The translations under genes and the position numbers were made by a program. From positions 2,976,001 through 3,040,000 of the forward strand of contig NC_005363.1 in assembly GCF_000196175.1 (NCBI RefSeq): a stretch of 64,000 bases of DNA, given 5' to 3'. Positions 1-8,478 of the stretch are shown here, piece after piece. Below the pieces are notes generated by a model. That model was not told the origin of the DNA. It searched no databases and saw only the letters and a program-made list of their open reading frames with translations. The stretch is from Bdellovibrio bacteriovorus HD100 (GTDB lineage Bacteria; Bdellovibrionota; Bdellovibrionia; Bdellovibrionales; Bdellovibrionaceae). Position 1 is the stretch's first letter; every line of letters begins with the position of its first letter.

Positions 1-222
1 CAGGACATGCAGTTTGCCTTCTTCCGCGGATTGTTTGTAAGTCAGACTGACAAAGTGAGTGGGTTCCAGCACGCCACCGCCGAAACGTTTTTTGCTTTTC
101 AGCGCTCCCCGGGCCATGAAGGACAGCTTTTCGCCTTGAGTGGATATGGCATGCAGAATCAGATCCGATTCGGAGTATTTCATTTTCTTGAGAATAATGA
201 AGCGATTCTGGGCTTGGGTCAC
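1..222 (-). CDS. recO: DNA repair protein RecO, N-terminal part (cut by the window edge)
   Basis: Seventy-four codons are open from a GTG at 222 to the window edge. The peptide carries the RecO N-terminal pattern: an FIILKK strand, SESDLIL, and then GEKLSFMARGALKSKKRFGG, the basic loop of the OB fold. RecO loads RecA on RecF-pathway gaps and anneals single strands. The GTG overlaps the TGA of the upstream gene (GTGA), which implies translational coupling and decides the start over the ATG 13 codons downstream. The C-terminal part, including any zinc-finger region, lies outside the window. Confidence 0.85.
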   Translation of the reverse strand, partial: MTQAQNRFIILKKMKYSESDLILHAISTQGEKLSFMARGALKSKKRFGGGVLEPTHFVSLTYKQSAEEGKLHVL

Positions 223-1205
223 ACATTCCAACTTTGCTGGGCTTTGATATCTTCATACGAAGATATCAGCAGCTTGGCAAAGTCTTTTGTCGCCAGCAAT
301 TCCGGCCCGACTACCAGCAGTCCGCGCAGGCAGTCAGAACTGGGAGCCGGCTCCCACCAGTGACGGAACATTTTGATGGCATTCCATTGGCACATGTTGG
401 TGGTTTCAAGTCTCTTCCAGCCTTCCTGGGCGGAAAGCCCCAGTTTGCTGAAAACTTTTTGCGCCACGGCTTCGGCACTGACGTCAGAAAACACGCACAG
501 CGCCCGGTCATAAAGTCTCGCGGTGCCTGGTTTCAGAAAAGACGGCGCCACAGCGGCCATTTCAGATTCAAATTTTTCAACCAGAAGCTGATTCACACTG
601 CGACCGTCGCGAGCCGAGCTCAGCTCTTTGACGAAGTCCACTTCCGACCACGCCTGGTTCTGCACCTGCAAGGCCGGAGAACGAAACCGCTCACCCAACA
701 CGGCCACACTCACTGTGGGTGTATAGGAACACAAACGAACCGTGTACGGACGGATCTCGACAGATTCATGAAAATGTCTGGCATGGGAAACCCGGAAAGA
801 AAAGATGCGCTTTTCATTCAATAGACGATCCAGCTCATCGGCAAAGGGATACAGCTCCCCTGTGACCGGATGATCCTCGCTGAACAAAACAAAGCAGGTG
901 TCTTTCTTCAGACTTTCCACCCACTCTTTCACATCCGTGATCTGAGAGTGAGAACGCGCATTCACTTCGTAGGTCTCTTTGTAATAGTAACCCAGCAAAC
1001 CTTCAAAGACAGAAGTCTGCCCCTGAACAACACCGATGGCTTTTTTGTGGGACATAAAGTGAGCTGTGCTCTGAGAAATTTCGTAAACGGCCTGAGAAAG
1101 GCCCTGATAGGCACGCGCACGAATTCGCGGCTCCAGCCCCAAACAGGTTTTCACTTGATCGTTCAACTCTTCCCAGGTCTCAGGGCGCACAACATCGATG
1201 AGCAT
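219..1205 (-). CDS. Conserved-looking soluble protein of unknown function, coupled to recO
   Basis: I do not recognise this 328-residue protein. It has no signal peptide or membrane segment. It reads as a mixed alpha/beta cytoplasmic protein with several charged helices and a cysteine/tryptophan-rich stretch near residues 270-295 (NMCQWN, then HWWEPAP, then DCLRG). Its stop codon overlaps the GTG start of recO, so the two are probably cotranscribed and coupled, which hints at a nucleic-acid role. That is inference from context only. The start at 1205 is the first in-frame ATG after the divergent intergenic region shared with the outer-membrane protein gene at 1303. Confidence 0.7.
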   Translation of the reverse strand: MLIDVVRPETWEELNDQVKTCLGLEPRIRARAYQGLSQAVYEISQSTAHFMSHKKAIGVVQGQTSVFEGLLGYYYKETYEVNARSHSQITDVKEWVESLKKDTCFVLFSEDHPVTGELYPFADELDRLLNEKRIFSFRVSHARHFHESVEIRPYTVRLCSYTPTVSVAVLGERFRSPALQVQNQAWSEVDFVKELSSARDGRSVNQLLVEKFESEMAAVAPSFLKPGTARLYDRALCVFSDVSAEAVAQKVFSKLGLSAQEGWKRLETTNMCQWNAIKMFRHWWEPAPSSDCLRGLLVVGPELLATKDFAKLLISSYEDIKAQQSWNV

Positions 1206-1302
1206 ACTTCACTCAAGGCTAGCAGATTCCCCGACAAAAGAGAGTGAGACAAAGGTCTTATTTTAAGACGTCGTTTTGAGAAACCTGCCAAGGAACATTA
1301 CA

Positions 1303-1953
1303 ATGAAATGGTTTTTCGGGAGTTCGTTTATGCGTCTATTGATTGTTTCGATTCTGGGTCTTTTTGTCTGTTTGCTTTCTCCCGTCGCGCAAGCCCGCGA
1401 CCTATTCGAAGCACGCCTGTCCTATGGCATGCTGAATTCGGATCCGGATCTGAATTCATTGTGTGTGGGCTGCGCCAGTTCTGCTCCCAGTGTCACTCCA
1501 TTTTATGGTCTGGGCGCGGACGGAATTGTCACACTTCCTATCCCATTGCTTCCTGGCATCGGTATACGCTATGAAAATATGGAGTTCTCGACATCCAAGT
1601 CAGGACTGGACTACACCGCCCACTTCAGCCGAACAGCGCTGCTGCTCAATTGGCGTCCCATTGATAATCTGATCTATCTTGGCCCAATCCTCACATACGG
1701 CCTTTCACATTCCACCGACCTGAAAGTCACGGAATTTGGTGTGAAAAAAGCCAACTACTCCGCCGGTTCCCCCAGCTCGTACACAGTGGGTTTAGAAGCC
1801 GGCGTAAAGCTCATTGGCTTCTCATTGGGCGCTGAGGTTGGATATCAGAATTTCCAATGGAATGATGCGACAGACGCGACAGGTAACGCACCCTCTCAAG
1901 ATATCAATATGAATGGGACTTACGGAAAATTTATCCTTGGCTTTTCCATTTAA
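1303..1953 (+). CDS. Small outer-membrane beta-barrel protein
   Basis: About 216 residues. The N-terminus is a long hydrophobic signal (MRLLIVSILGLFVCLLSP) ending at VAQA|RD. The rest has alternating aromatic/polar strands (LFEARLSYGML, GIGIRYENMEF, YTVGLEAGVKL, SLGAEVGYQNF) and a terminal strand ending FILGFSI, as in 8-stranded OmpA/OmpX-like barrels. The ATG at 1303 is preceded by AAGGAAC at good distance; an upstream in-frame TTG at 1276 lacks a ribosome site. A CVGC pair near residue 50 could form a disulfide in an extracellular loop. The ligand or role is unknown. Confidence 0.72.
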   Translation: MKWFFGSSFMRLLIVSILGLFVCLLSPVAQARDLFEARLSYGMLNSDPDLNSLCVGCASSAPSVTPFYGLGADGIVTLPIPLLPGIGIRYENMEFSTSKSGLDYTAHFSRTALLLNWRPIDNLIYLGPILTYGLSHSTDLKVTEFGVKKANYSAGSPSSYTVGLEAGVKLIGFSLGAEVGYQNFQWNDATDATGNAPSQDINMNGTYGKFILGFSI

Positions 1954-2003
1954 GTATTGAAATCATGGCCCCTCTGATACACTTAGTAGTGCGAGGTGCC
2001 CTC

Positions 2004-3110
2004 ATGACAAATAAACGTATCGAATGGCCAGTGGCCTTGTTCTTAGTTCTAAATCCACTGATCACACTCATCCTGGCCCCCATTTATTTCTACAATTTCG
2101 GTTTCCAATGGGACATTCTTCTTTTCGCTTTGGTTTTTGCGGCAGCAACCAACCTGGGTATCACTGCGGGCTATCACCGCTTGTTCTCCCATAAAAGCTA
2201 TGATGCTCACCCAATTGTAAAAGCCCTGTTCCTTTTGATCGGTGCTTCCGCTTTCCAGGGTTCTGCATTGAAATGGTCTTCCGACCACCGTCGTCACCAC
2301 ACGCACATTGACGGCGAAAAAGATCCTTACAACATCAACGAAGGTTTCTGGTACGCCCACATGGGCTGGATGTTCTTCAAGGACTCCGTGGATCAGAAAA
2401 TCCACGCTCCGGATCTTGAAAAAGACTGGATGGTGAAATTCCAGAACGATCACTATGTTCCCATTGCGATCCTGACTGGATTCATCTTCCCGATGCTGGT
2501 GGGCTGGGCGATGGGTTCCTGGTTGGGTGGTCTAGTGATCGCAGGGGGCCTGCGCATTGCTCTGACTCAACAGTCGACTTTCTTCATCAACTCTCTTTGC
2601 CACACTTTGGGTAAACAGACTTATTCCAAAGAAATTTCTGCCCGTGACTCCTGGTTCGTGGCGATTCTGACTCATGGTGAGGGTTACCATAACTTCCACC
2701 ACAAGTTCCAGATCGACTACCGCAACGGGATCAAATGGTACCACTGGGATCCGACTAAATGGGTGATCCGTACTTTGAGTGCCATGGGTCTTGCGACCAA
2801 ACTGCGCCAGATCTCTAATGTTGAGATTCTGAAAGCCCGCCTGCAGGCGGAAGCGGCCGAGCTGACCAAACACGGTTTTGCTGAAGAAAAGCTGGCTCAG
2901 ATGAAAGAGAAAATCCTGGAAGCGCAGAACAGAATGAAGAAGCTGCGTGAGGACTATGAACAGTTCAAAGTGGATGCCGTTCGCAAACGTGAAGAGCTGA
3001 AAGAGGCTTACGACCACAAGCTGGAAGAACTTCGCCGTGACATGGAAATTGCCAGACTGGAATTCCAGATGGGCATGAAACAATGGCGCGTGTATCTGCG
3101 CTCTGTCTAG
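2004..3110 (+). CDS. Acyl-CoA/fatty-acid desaturase with C-terminal coiled coil
   Basis: Membrane di-iron desaturase of the delta-9 (stearoyl-CoA desaturase/OLE1-like) family, which introduces a cis double bond in acyl chains. The three histidine boxes are HRLFSH (58-63), HRRHH (95-99) and HNFHH (229-233), among four membrane spans. The ATG at 2004 follows GAGGTG; an earlier in-frame start at 1965 has no such site. Bacterial members are usually about 270-320 residues. Here about 75 more residues, roughly 275-350, form a charged coiled coil rich in E, K, R and L, which suggests oligomerisation or a partner. A terminator follows at 3152. Confidence 0.92.
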   Translation: MTNKRIEWPVALFLVLNPLITLILAPIYFYNFGFQWDILLFALVFAAATNLGITAGYHRLFSHKSYDAHPIVKALFLLIGASAFQGSALKWSSDHRRHHTHIDGEKDPYNINEGFWYAHMGWMFFKDSVDQKIHAPDLEKDWMVKFQNDHYVPIAILTGFIFPMLVGWAMGSWLGGLVIAGGLRIALTQQSTFFINSLCHTLGKQTYSKEISARDSWFVAILTHGEGYHNFHHKFQIDYRNGIKWYHWDPTKWVIRTLSAMGLATKLRQISNVEILKARLQAEAAELTKHGFAEEKLAQMKEKILEAQNRMKKLREDYEQFKVDAVRKREELKEAYDHKLEELRRDMEIARLEFQMGMKQWRVYLRSV

Positions 3111-3151
3111 ATCCGGTTGTCATTATTGACATAGGCGTTGACGCCAGCACG

Positions 3152-3187
3152 AACCCACAACTTTAATTGGTTGTGGGTTTTGTTTTT
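3152..3187 (+). terminator. Rho-independent terminator after the desaturase
   Basis: A perfect 10-base-pair stem, AACCCACAAC (3152-3161) with GTTGTGGGTT (3170-3179), and an 8-base loop are followed by TTTGTTTTTT. It separates the desaturase from the BamE-like gene at 3201, which has its own ribosome site directly after the T tract. Confidence 0.85.
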
Positions 3188-3200
3188 TCAGGAGGTTGTG

Positions 3201-3671
3201 ATGCTTAAAACTCTTTCTGCGGTGATCTTGAGTGCGGGGCTGACTTTGTCCCTGCCCGCTCTGGCTGACGGCTTTGCGGCGGTTTTTAAAGCGAAATACC
3301 TGCCAAAAAAGCTGGCCTCGATCAGCCCCGGCAAAACCACCAAAGCCGAAGTCACCAAATTGCTGGGTAAGCCATTAAAGACTGAAAACAAAGACACGCT
3401 GCTATTTTATAAAACAGGCAGTTTGGACTATGACACCACGATTGAAGTTAAAAACGGCAAAGTGCAGTCCTTCTATCACCGCATTCCTGAAGGCAAAGTG
3501 CATCTGAAGGACGTGCAGGCCCTGCTGCCGGAAAACGCACGTAAAGATGAATCCGAGGTTGGCCACGGTGAAGGCACCGAAACCCAGATTGAACATGACG
3601 GGGTTCGCCTGGCGGTGAAAAACACCAAGACCTCCCCGATCGTGTCCTATTTTGAATCCGCAAAACAGTAA
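3201..3671 (+). CDS. Secreted SmpA/OmlA (BamE-like) domain protein
   Basis: 156 residues with a cleavable signal peptide (MLKTLSAVILSAGLTLSLPALA). The region around 35-85 has the BamE-like pattern: ISPGKTTKAEVTKLLGKPL, then a strand pair ending in IEVKNGKVQSFYH. There is no lipobox cysteine, so it is probably periplasmic rather than a lipoprotein subunit of the BAM complex. Family members bind at the outer membrane, but many small SmpA-like proteins have no known function. The ATG at 3201 is preceded by CAGGAGG. It ends just before the convergent YiiX-like gene. Confidence 0.7.
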   Translation: MLKTLSAVILSAGLTLSLPALADGFAAVFKAKYLPKKLASISPGKTTKAEVTKLLGKPLKTENKDTLLFYKTGSLDYDTTIEVKNGKVQSFYHRIPEGKVHLKDVQALLPENARKDESEVGHGEGTETQIEHDGVRLAVKNTKTSPIVSYFESAKQ

Positions 3672-3684
3672 GCGAAAATCCTAA

Positions 3685-5214
3685 TTACTCACACTTTTTT
3701 CTCTTGTTATAGAAGAACCAGTGGAACTTTGATTCATCCGGAAGTGGCTTGTTATCCACGGTCATGGGCTGCTTGCGGTACTCTTGATGTTTCTTGCAAT
3801 CAGCTACGCGGTAAGCCTCGTTGATAGCCAGCATGTCCTGGAAGGATGGCAGATAGCCTTTTTTCTGATAGAACTCTTTTTCTTTTTCATAGATGTTCTT
3901 TTCAAGCAAAGTCGCTACCGCTTCAAACTGCACGTTCGTTTTGATGCTGTCGACAGGCATGTACTTCGGCAAGGTGTCTTTCGCCACACCGAACTGACGA
4001 ACCATTTTGGCAAAGTAAGCCTTCACACTGTGCTGAGGTGCCCAGTGGAACGTATAGTCCTTATCAATCATCCAGCCATAAACACTTTGCATGACCGCAT
4101 CCTGCATACGCACCTGACGAAGCAGAGGCATAAAGCGGTATTCAGCGACGAAGTCGAATCTTGGATCCACTTCGATATCATAAGGCGAGAACAAAGAAGT
4201 TTTGGTCACCCCCAAAGAACGCGGGTAGTCCGTGTTTTTGAACTTGGAAACTGTGCTGCGATACTTTGGAACGATGAACTGACCACCGGAGGCCTTGTCG
4301 TAAGCCATGCGGATAACTTCAGAACAGAACAAGTCTGAATAGTCGTCATCATTCATGGCAAAGTCATAGCGGATGCCTTTTTTGCGATCCAATGCGCCTT
4401 TGGCGTGGTCATACATGAAACGAGCGGCTTTTTTTGCCAGGACCTCATCCGGCTGACGATACAGCGCCACTCGCGCATCTTCGGCCTGACGCCATTTTTC
4501 CAGCGGAGTCACAATCACCCCGTACTGAATCAAAGCTTCAACGATGTACTTTTTCCCGGCCTTGTCTTCACCGACAACTGCCAAGTGCGAGAAATTGCCT
4601 TCTTCGTCAGAGATTCGCGCAATCATCGCGGACACATAGGACTTGCCACGGATCAACAGCACGTCGCCGCTTTTTAGCTCAAAGCCCGAGAATTTCGGAT
4701 TTGTCCAAGTATGCGGCTTTTCATTCACCATGATCGGGGTCTTTTTAAATGTGAAAACCTTGTTGGTGTAAAGCCAGTCCAAAAGATACTCTTCCGAGAA
4801 GCGCGCATACTGGAAGCCTTCACGCATTTCCAGAATACACTCTTTGCTCAGTTCGTTGCGGGATTCGAACTCCTGCAACTTGTCATGCAAAGCCACACGG
4901 ATCTGGAAGACAGTGTCCATCACCTCAGGGCCGATGGATTTCAACTGCTCCACTTCCGTGGCATTTTTGGGCAGGAAGTGATCTGCCGGCAGATAATACA
5001 GATAGTCTGTGACCTTGTTCACAAAGCTAGCACAAGTCTTTGCGTTAAAAACCTGAGGATTGCCAATGTCAGCCAGAACCTTGCGGCTGCCGGTGATCAG
5101 TTCATCCGTGCTGGCCGGATGGCGATAGGTTTTAACTTCAGACTTAAATGGCGAAGTGCAGGCCGTAACCAAACCCACCGCCGCAGCGGCACCCAATAAA
5201 ACGAACCTCTTCAT
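3685..5214 (-). CDS. YiiX-like permuted papain-fold lipoprotein hydrolase
   Basis: 509-residue lipoprotein: signal peptide with lipobox LVTAC, lipidated Cys at 19. Residues about 178-310 resemble the YiiX/YebB permuted NlpC/P60 papain family: SGDVLLIRG, catalytic-type His210 in FSHLAVVG, then Cys297 in LFCSEV. Such enzymes act on peptide or acyl-amide bonds of wall or lipid substrates; the substrate here is unknown. N- and C-terminal extensions of about 170 and 200 residues are unrecognised and make it far larger than YiiX (about 200). The start is supported by TAGGAG upstream. It is monocistronic and divergent from the PilZ-methyltransferase gene. Confidence 0.78.
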   Translation of the reverse strand: MKRFVLLGAAAAVGLVTACTSPFKSEVKTYRHPASTDELITGSRKVLADIGNPQVFNAKTCASFVNKVTDYLYYLPADHFLPKNATEVEQLKSIGPEVMDTVFQIRVALHDKLQEFESRNELSKECILEMREGFQYARFSEEYLLDWLYTNKVFTFKKTPIMVNEKPHTWTNPKFSGFELKSGDVLLIRGKSYVSAMIARISDEEGNFSHLAVVGEDKAGKKYIVEALIQYGVIVTPLEKWRQAEDARVALYRQPDEVLAKKAARFMYDHAKGALDRKKGIRYDFAMNDDDYSDLFCSEVIRMAYDKASGGQFIVPKYRSTVSKFKNTDYPRSLGVTKTSLFSPYDIEVDPRFDFVAEYRFMPLLRQVRMQDAVMQSVYGWMIDKDYTFHWAPQHSVKAYFAKMVRQFGVAKDTLPKYMPVDSIKTNVQFEAVATLLEKNIYEKEKEFYQKKGYLPSFQDMLAINEAYRVADCKKHQEYRKQPMTVDNKPLPDESKFHWFFYNKRKKCE

Positions 5215-5389
5215 AAATAATCTCCTAATTAGTCCCTTCCTTTTTCGGTCACTTAGGGAACAAAACTAACTGGACCAAAGAATAATAAGCGCCCCGCCCC
5301 TCCCTTGGTCCCGTATTCTTGGTCGCCCATGTGTACGATAAGAGCTTTGCTTAGATTTACATCAGATATTTCAACTTAGAGGAGTCAGC

Positions 5390-6856
5390 ATGAGCGGCAA
5401 CGGCGCTATGAAGCAGGAATTTTTCCAGATCGATGAAAACACACGTAAAAAAGTGATTCGTCAGGATCGCAATGATATTGAGCCTGGAGCCTGCTTCCTT
5501 AATATTCCCGGTCGCAATCTGGAAGTTCTGAACATCAGCGCTTTTGGTTGCGCTGTTTTGGTTCCAGGAGCCGAGTACGCGGACCTGAAAGCCTGGTGGG
5601 ACAAAAACCCGCACTTTGAAGCCGACGTTATCTACAAAAACATCCAAACCCAGAACGTCTCCCTGCGCTGGGCACGTTCTGAAAATCACAGCAAATCAGT
5701 GACAGGCGAAATGATCGTGGGCTTTGAGGTTCTGGGTGAACCTTTAAAAGTCGACCGCATCAAGGCATTGGAAGTGTCTTCTGAAGTCATCAGCGCCCAG
5801 ACTGAATATGCCATGCATCTGGCGCAACTGCCGGCAGAATTCAAAACCTTTGTGTACGAAATGAAAGACTGGCTGGAAAAGCTCAAGTCCCGCATCGACA
5901 AACTGGAACAGGAATCCCCGGTCGACAGCTGGAAAGAAGCTCAAGACTATCGTATGACGATTGCGGACTCGGTGTCCGACTATCTGGGCCAGGTCATTCC
6001 AATGAAATACGCCGACGTTCCCAAACTTGTGAAAAACTTCACTCCGGAGCAAATGAAATGGGCTACGGACTTTGCCAGAGAACAAGTAGGTCACCTGGTT
6101 TACGGTGCTCCGTTTGCAAACCGCGCTTACTTCAAACCCCGCGGTTATGCCGGTGACTATGAAATGATGAATCACCTTTACCGCGATGAACTGGTGGGTA
6201 AAACCCTGTTTGACCAGTGCATGCACAAATACTTCATCGACGAACCTGCAGGTGCGGCGGTGAAAAACCGTGGTCAGTACCTGTTTGAAAAGATCACTCA
6301 GTTGTTTGAGCGCACTCCACCGACGACTCCTGTAAAAGTTCTTTCCGTGGCCAGCGGTCCTGCGATGGAACAGCAAATCTTCCTGCAAAACGCGGCACCA
6401 TTCTATGGCCGTCCGGCGGAATTCACTTGCCTGGATCAGGATGAAGAGTCTTTGAAACATGCGCAAAGACAGTTGCACTCTGTCGAGCGCTTTGTGAAAT
6501 CCGGCTTTAAATTCAAATTCAACAACATGGCGATCCGTAATGTGATCGCGGCGGGCTGCCCAGAATCGGACTACGATCTGATTTACTCTGCAGGCCTGTT
6601 TGACTATTTCACAGAGCCTGTGGCTCAAATGGCAGCACAAAAAATGCTGGCGTCTGTAAAACCAGGTGGCCATGTCGTGATTGGCAACTTCAGCAAGGAC
6701 AATCCTTGTGTGCCATTCATGGAGCTGGTTTTGGACTGGCATCTGATTTACCGCTCTGAAGAGGACCTGCTGCGTATTTTCAAAGGCATGGGTTCCAAGA
6801 TCTGGGTGGAAAAAGAGCCTCTGGGTGTAAATCTGTTTGTAGTGATTCAGAAATAG
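5390..6856 (+). CDS. PilZ domain fused to SAM-dependent methyltransferase
   Basis: 488 residues. The N-terminal ~120 residues look like a divergent PilZ domain (DIEPGACFLNIPGRNLEVLN followed by ISAFGCAV, the position of the DxSxxG strand), although the RxxxR loop is weak (RQDRN). A helical linker (130-230) leads to a class I methyltransferase. That domain has FKPRGYAGDYEMMN near 245, a SAM loop VLSVASGPAME and the acidic site FTCLDQDEESL. The GYAGDYEMMN type occurs in proteins often annotated as 3-hydroxypalmitate methyl-ester synthesis-like; I would not assert that substrate. It lies 17 bases upstream of the cyclase gene, so probably cotranscribed. Confidence 0.8.
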   Translation: MSGNGAMKQEFFQIDENTRKKVIRQDRNDIEPGACFLNIPGRNLEVLNISAFGCAVLVPGAEYADLKAWWDKNPHFEADVIYKNIQTQNVSLRWARSENHSKSVTGEMIVGFEVLGEPLKVDRIKALEVSSEVISAQTEYAMHLAQLPAEFKTFVYEMKDWLEKLKSRIDKLEQESPVDSWKEAQDYRMTIADSVSDYLGQVIPMKYADVPKLVKNFTPEQMKWATDFAREQVGHLVYGAPFANRAYFKPRGYAGDYEMMNHLYRDELVGKTLFDQCMHKYFIDEPAGAAVKNRGQYLFEKITQLFERTPPTTPVKVLSVASGPAMEQQIFLQNAAPFYGRPAEFTCLDQDEESLKHAQRQLHSVERFVKSGFKFKFNNMAIRNVIAAGCPESDYDLIYSAGLFDYFTEPVAQMAAQKMLASVKPGGHVVIGNFSKDNPCVPFMELVLDWHLIYRSEEDLLRIFKGMGSKIWVEKEPLGVNLFVVIQK

Positions 6857-6873
6857 AATCTTTGAGGAACTGA

Positions 6874-8316
6874 ATGCTGGGGAAAGAAATCACCACCTCT
6901 CAAATGCGCGAATTTGAAGTGGTTGAAGAAATCAGATCTGTCCTGCGAGTCATCGCAAACTGGATGGCCGTGCCTTTGTTCATGGCCTTCTGGATTTCCG
7001 ATCTGATTTACGTTCCCCAATTCAAGTGGCTGTTCCTGGGGCTGCGTCTGACCATTATACCACTGTGTATGCTGGCCAAGTACGAGCTGCGCAAAGAGCA
7101 GAGCTTTACCCGAGCCCAGTGGTTTGCCGCCTTGTATGCCGGTCTGGTGGCACTACCCATTAACATCATGATTTATTTCATACCGGACGTGGGCACCGGA
7201 TACTATGCCGGCCTGAATCTGGTGGCGATCGGGGGACTTTCGTTCATTCCGTTTTCCACAGGCTTCTTTGTCGCCACCGCCTTGGGCATCTATCTGCCCT
7301 ACTATCTGTTCACCGCCTTGAAAATTCAGACCCTGCCTGACCTGTGGCCGGTGGTTCTGAATTCATTCTTTATTATCGGCTCAATTGTGATTTGCTTCTT
7401 GATTCGCTTCTTCCACGAACAGCTGCGCATGCGCGAAATCAACAGCCGTCTGGCCTTGAAGGCCGAGATCGCCAACCGCGATCACATCATCAAATCAAAG
7501 ACCGAAGAAGCCGTCCGTTTGAACACCCTCAGCACTCAGTTCAGCCCGCAGGTGGTGCAAGCCATCCGTGAAGGCAAAGTGGATCTGGAAAAGGGCGTTC
7601 GCCGTGCGCAGATTTGCGCCATCTTCGTCGACATCGTGGGCTCCACCGAGCGCGTGGTCCGCCTGGATCAGGCCAAGGTGGATCTGGTTCTGGCCAGATT
7701 CATGGACACCGTCGTCAGTATCTTCCTGAAATACGACATCACTATCGACAAATTCCAAGGTGATGGCATCCTGGCCTTTGCCAACGATCCGATCCGCTAT
7801 GGGGACTACACACAAAGAACCTGTCTGGCTGCCCTGGAAGTGCGCGAAGCCCTTCGGCAGGACCGCGAGTTCTATCTGATGAACTGGAAAAAAGAAATGC
7901 AGATTCGCATCGGTATTTCTGCGGGCTACGCCAACGTCGGCTTCTACGGTAATAAAAAGTTCTTCCGTTCCTACACGGCGATTGGTGCCCCCCTGCCGTT
8001 TGCCTCCCGTCTGACAAACCTGGCTGAACCCGATCAGATTCTGATTGATTCGGACATCGCTCAGACCCTTCAGTCTGAAGGGTTTGCCGTGAAAAACATC
8101 GGCGAGCGCGTGATCAAAGGCTTTGAGGGCGACACTCACTATGTCTTTGAACTGAATCAGGCCCCGGTTGTGCGCAAGGATGTTTCAGCAAGCTCCTGCC
8201 CTCACTGCCCGGATTCAATCCTTTATTTGGATACGAATGCCCAGGGCCACTTCGTGATGAAGTGCCGCGCTTGTGGTTATGAGGCCGCCGAAGCTCAGGC
8301 TGTCGGCGCTTTATAA
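6874..8316 (+). CDS. Membrane-bound class III adenylate/guanylate cyclase with C-terminal zinc ribbon
   Basis: 480 residues. About six membrane spans (32-182) and a signalling helix (185-220) lead to a class III cyclase domain (about 245-425). Metal aspartates are D253 (FVDIVGSTE) and D297 (KFQGDG). K293 and T368 (SYTAIG) fit the Lys/Thr pair of bacterial adenylate cyclases. R379 is present, but the transition-state Asn four residues before it is Pro375 (GAPLPFASRL). A C-terminal ribbon has four cysteines (442, 445, 464, 467), probably binding zinc. It makes cAMP or cGMP if active; the missing Asn leaves this open. It lies in an operon with the PilZ-methyltransferase. Confidence 0.88.
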   Translation: MLGKEITTSQMREFEVVEEIRSVLRVIANWMAVPLFMAFWISDLIYVPQFKWLFLGLRLTIIPLCMLAKYELRKEQSFTRAQWFAALYAGLVALPINIMIYFIPDVGTGYYAGLNLVAIGGLSFIPFSTGFFVATALGIYLPYYLFTALKIQTLPDLWPVVLNSFFIIGSIVICFLIRFFHEQLRMREINSRLALKAEIANRDHIIKSKTEEAVRLNTLSTQFSPQVVQAIREGKVDLEKGVRRAQICAIFVDIVGSTERVVRLDQAKVDLVLARFMDTVVSIFLKYDITIDKFQGDGILAFANDPIRYGDYTQRTCLAALEVREALRQDREFYLMNWKKEMQIRIGISAGYANVGFYGNKKFFRSYTAIGAPLPFASRLTNLAEPDQILIDSDIAQTLQSEGFAVKNIGERVIKGFEGDTHYVFELNQAPVVRKDVSASSCPHCPDSILYLDTNAQGHFVMKCRACGYEAAEAQAVGAL

Positions 8317-8478
8317 TTCCGTCCAACCCCCTGTTGACGATCTAGACAGGGCGATGACCGTTTAGGCCTTTGACACCGGCAATCCCATAACGAGACAACT
8401 CACCATCCCGCAAGTCATTGATATTTGTGGAATCCCCATTGGCAGACCTCTTGCTCTTTAAGGCCGTGAGGAGGCTTC

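Noticed and set aside
5744-6742. A 332-residue minus-strand frame
   Set aside because: Antisense to the PilZ-methyltransferase gene; no recognisable domain.
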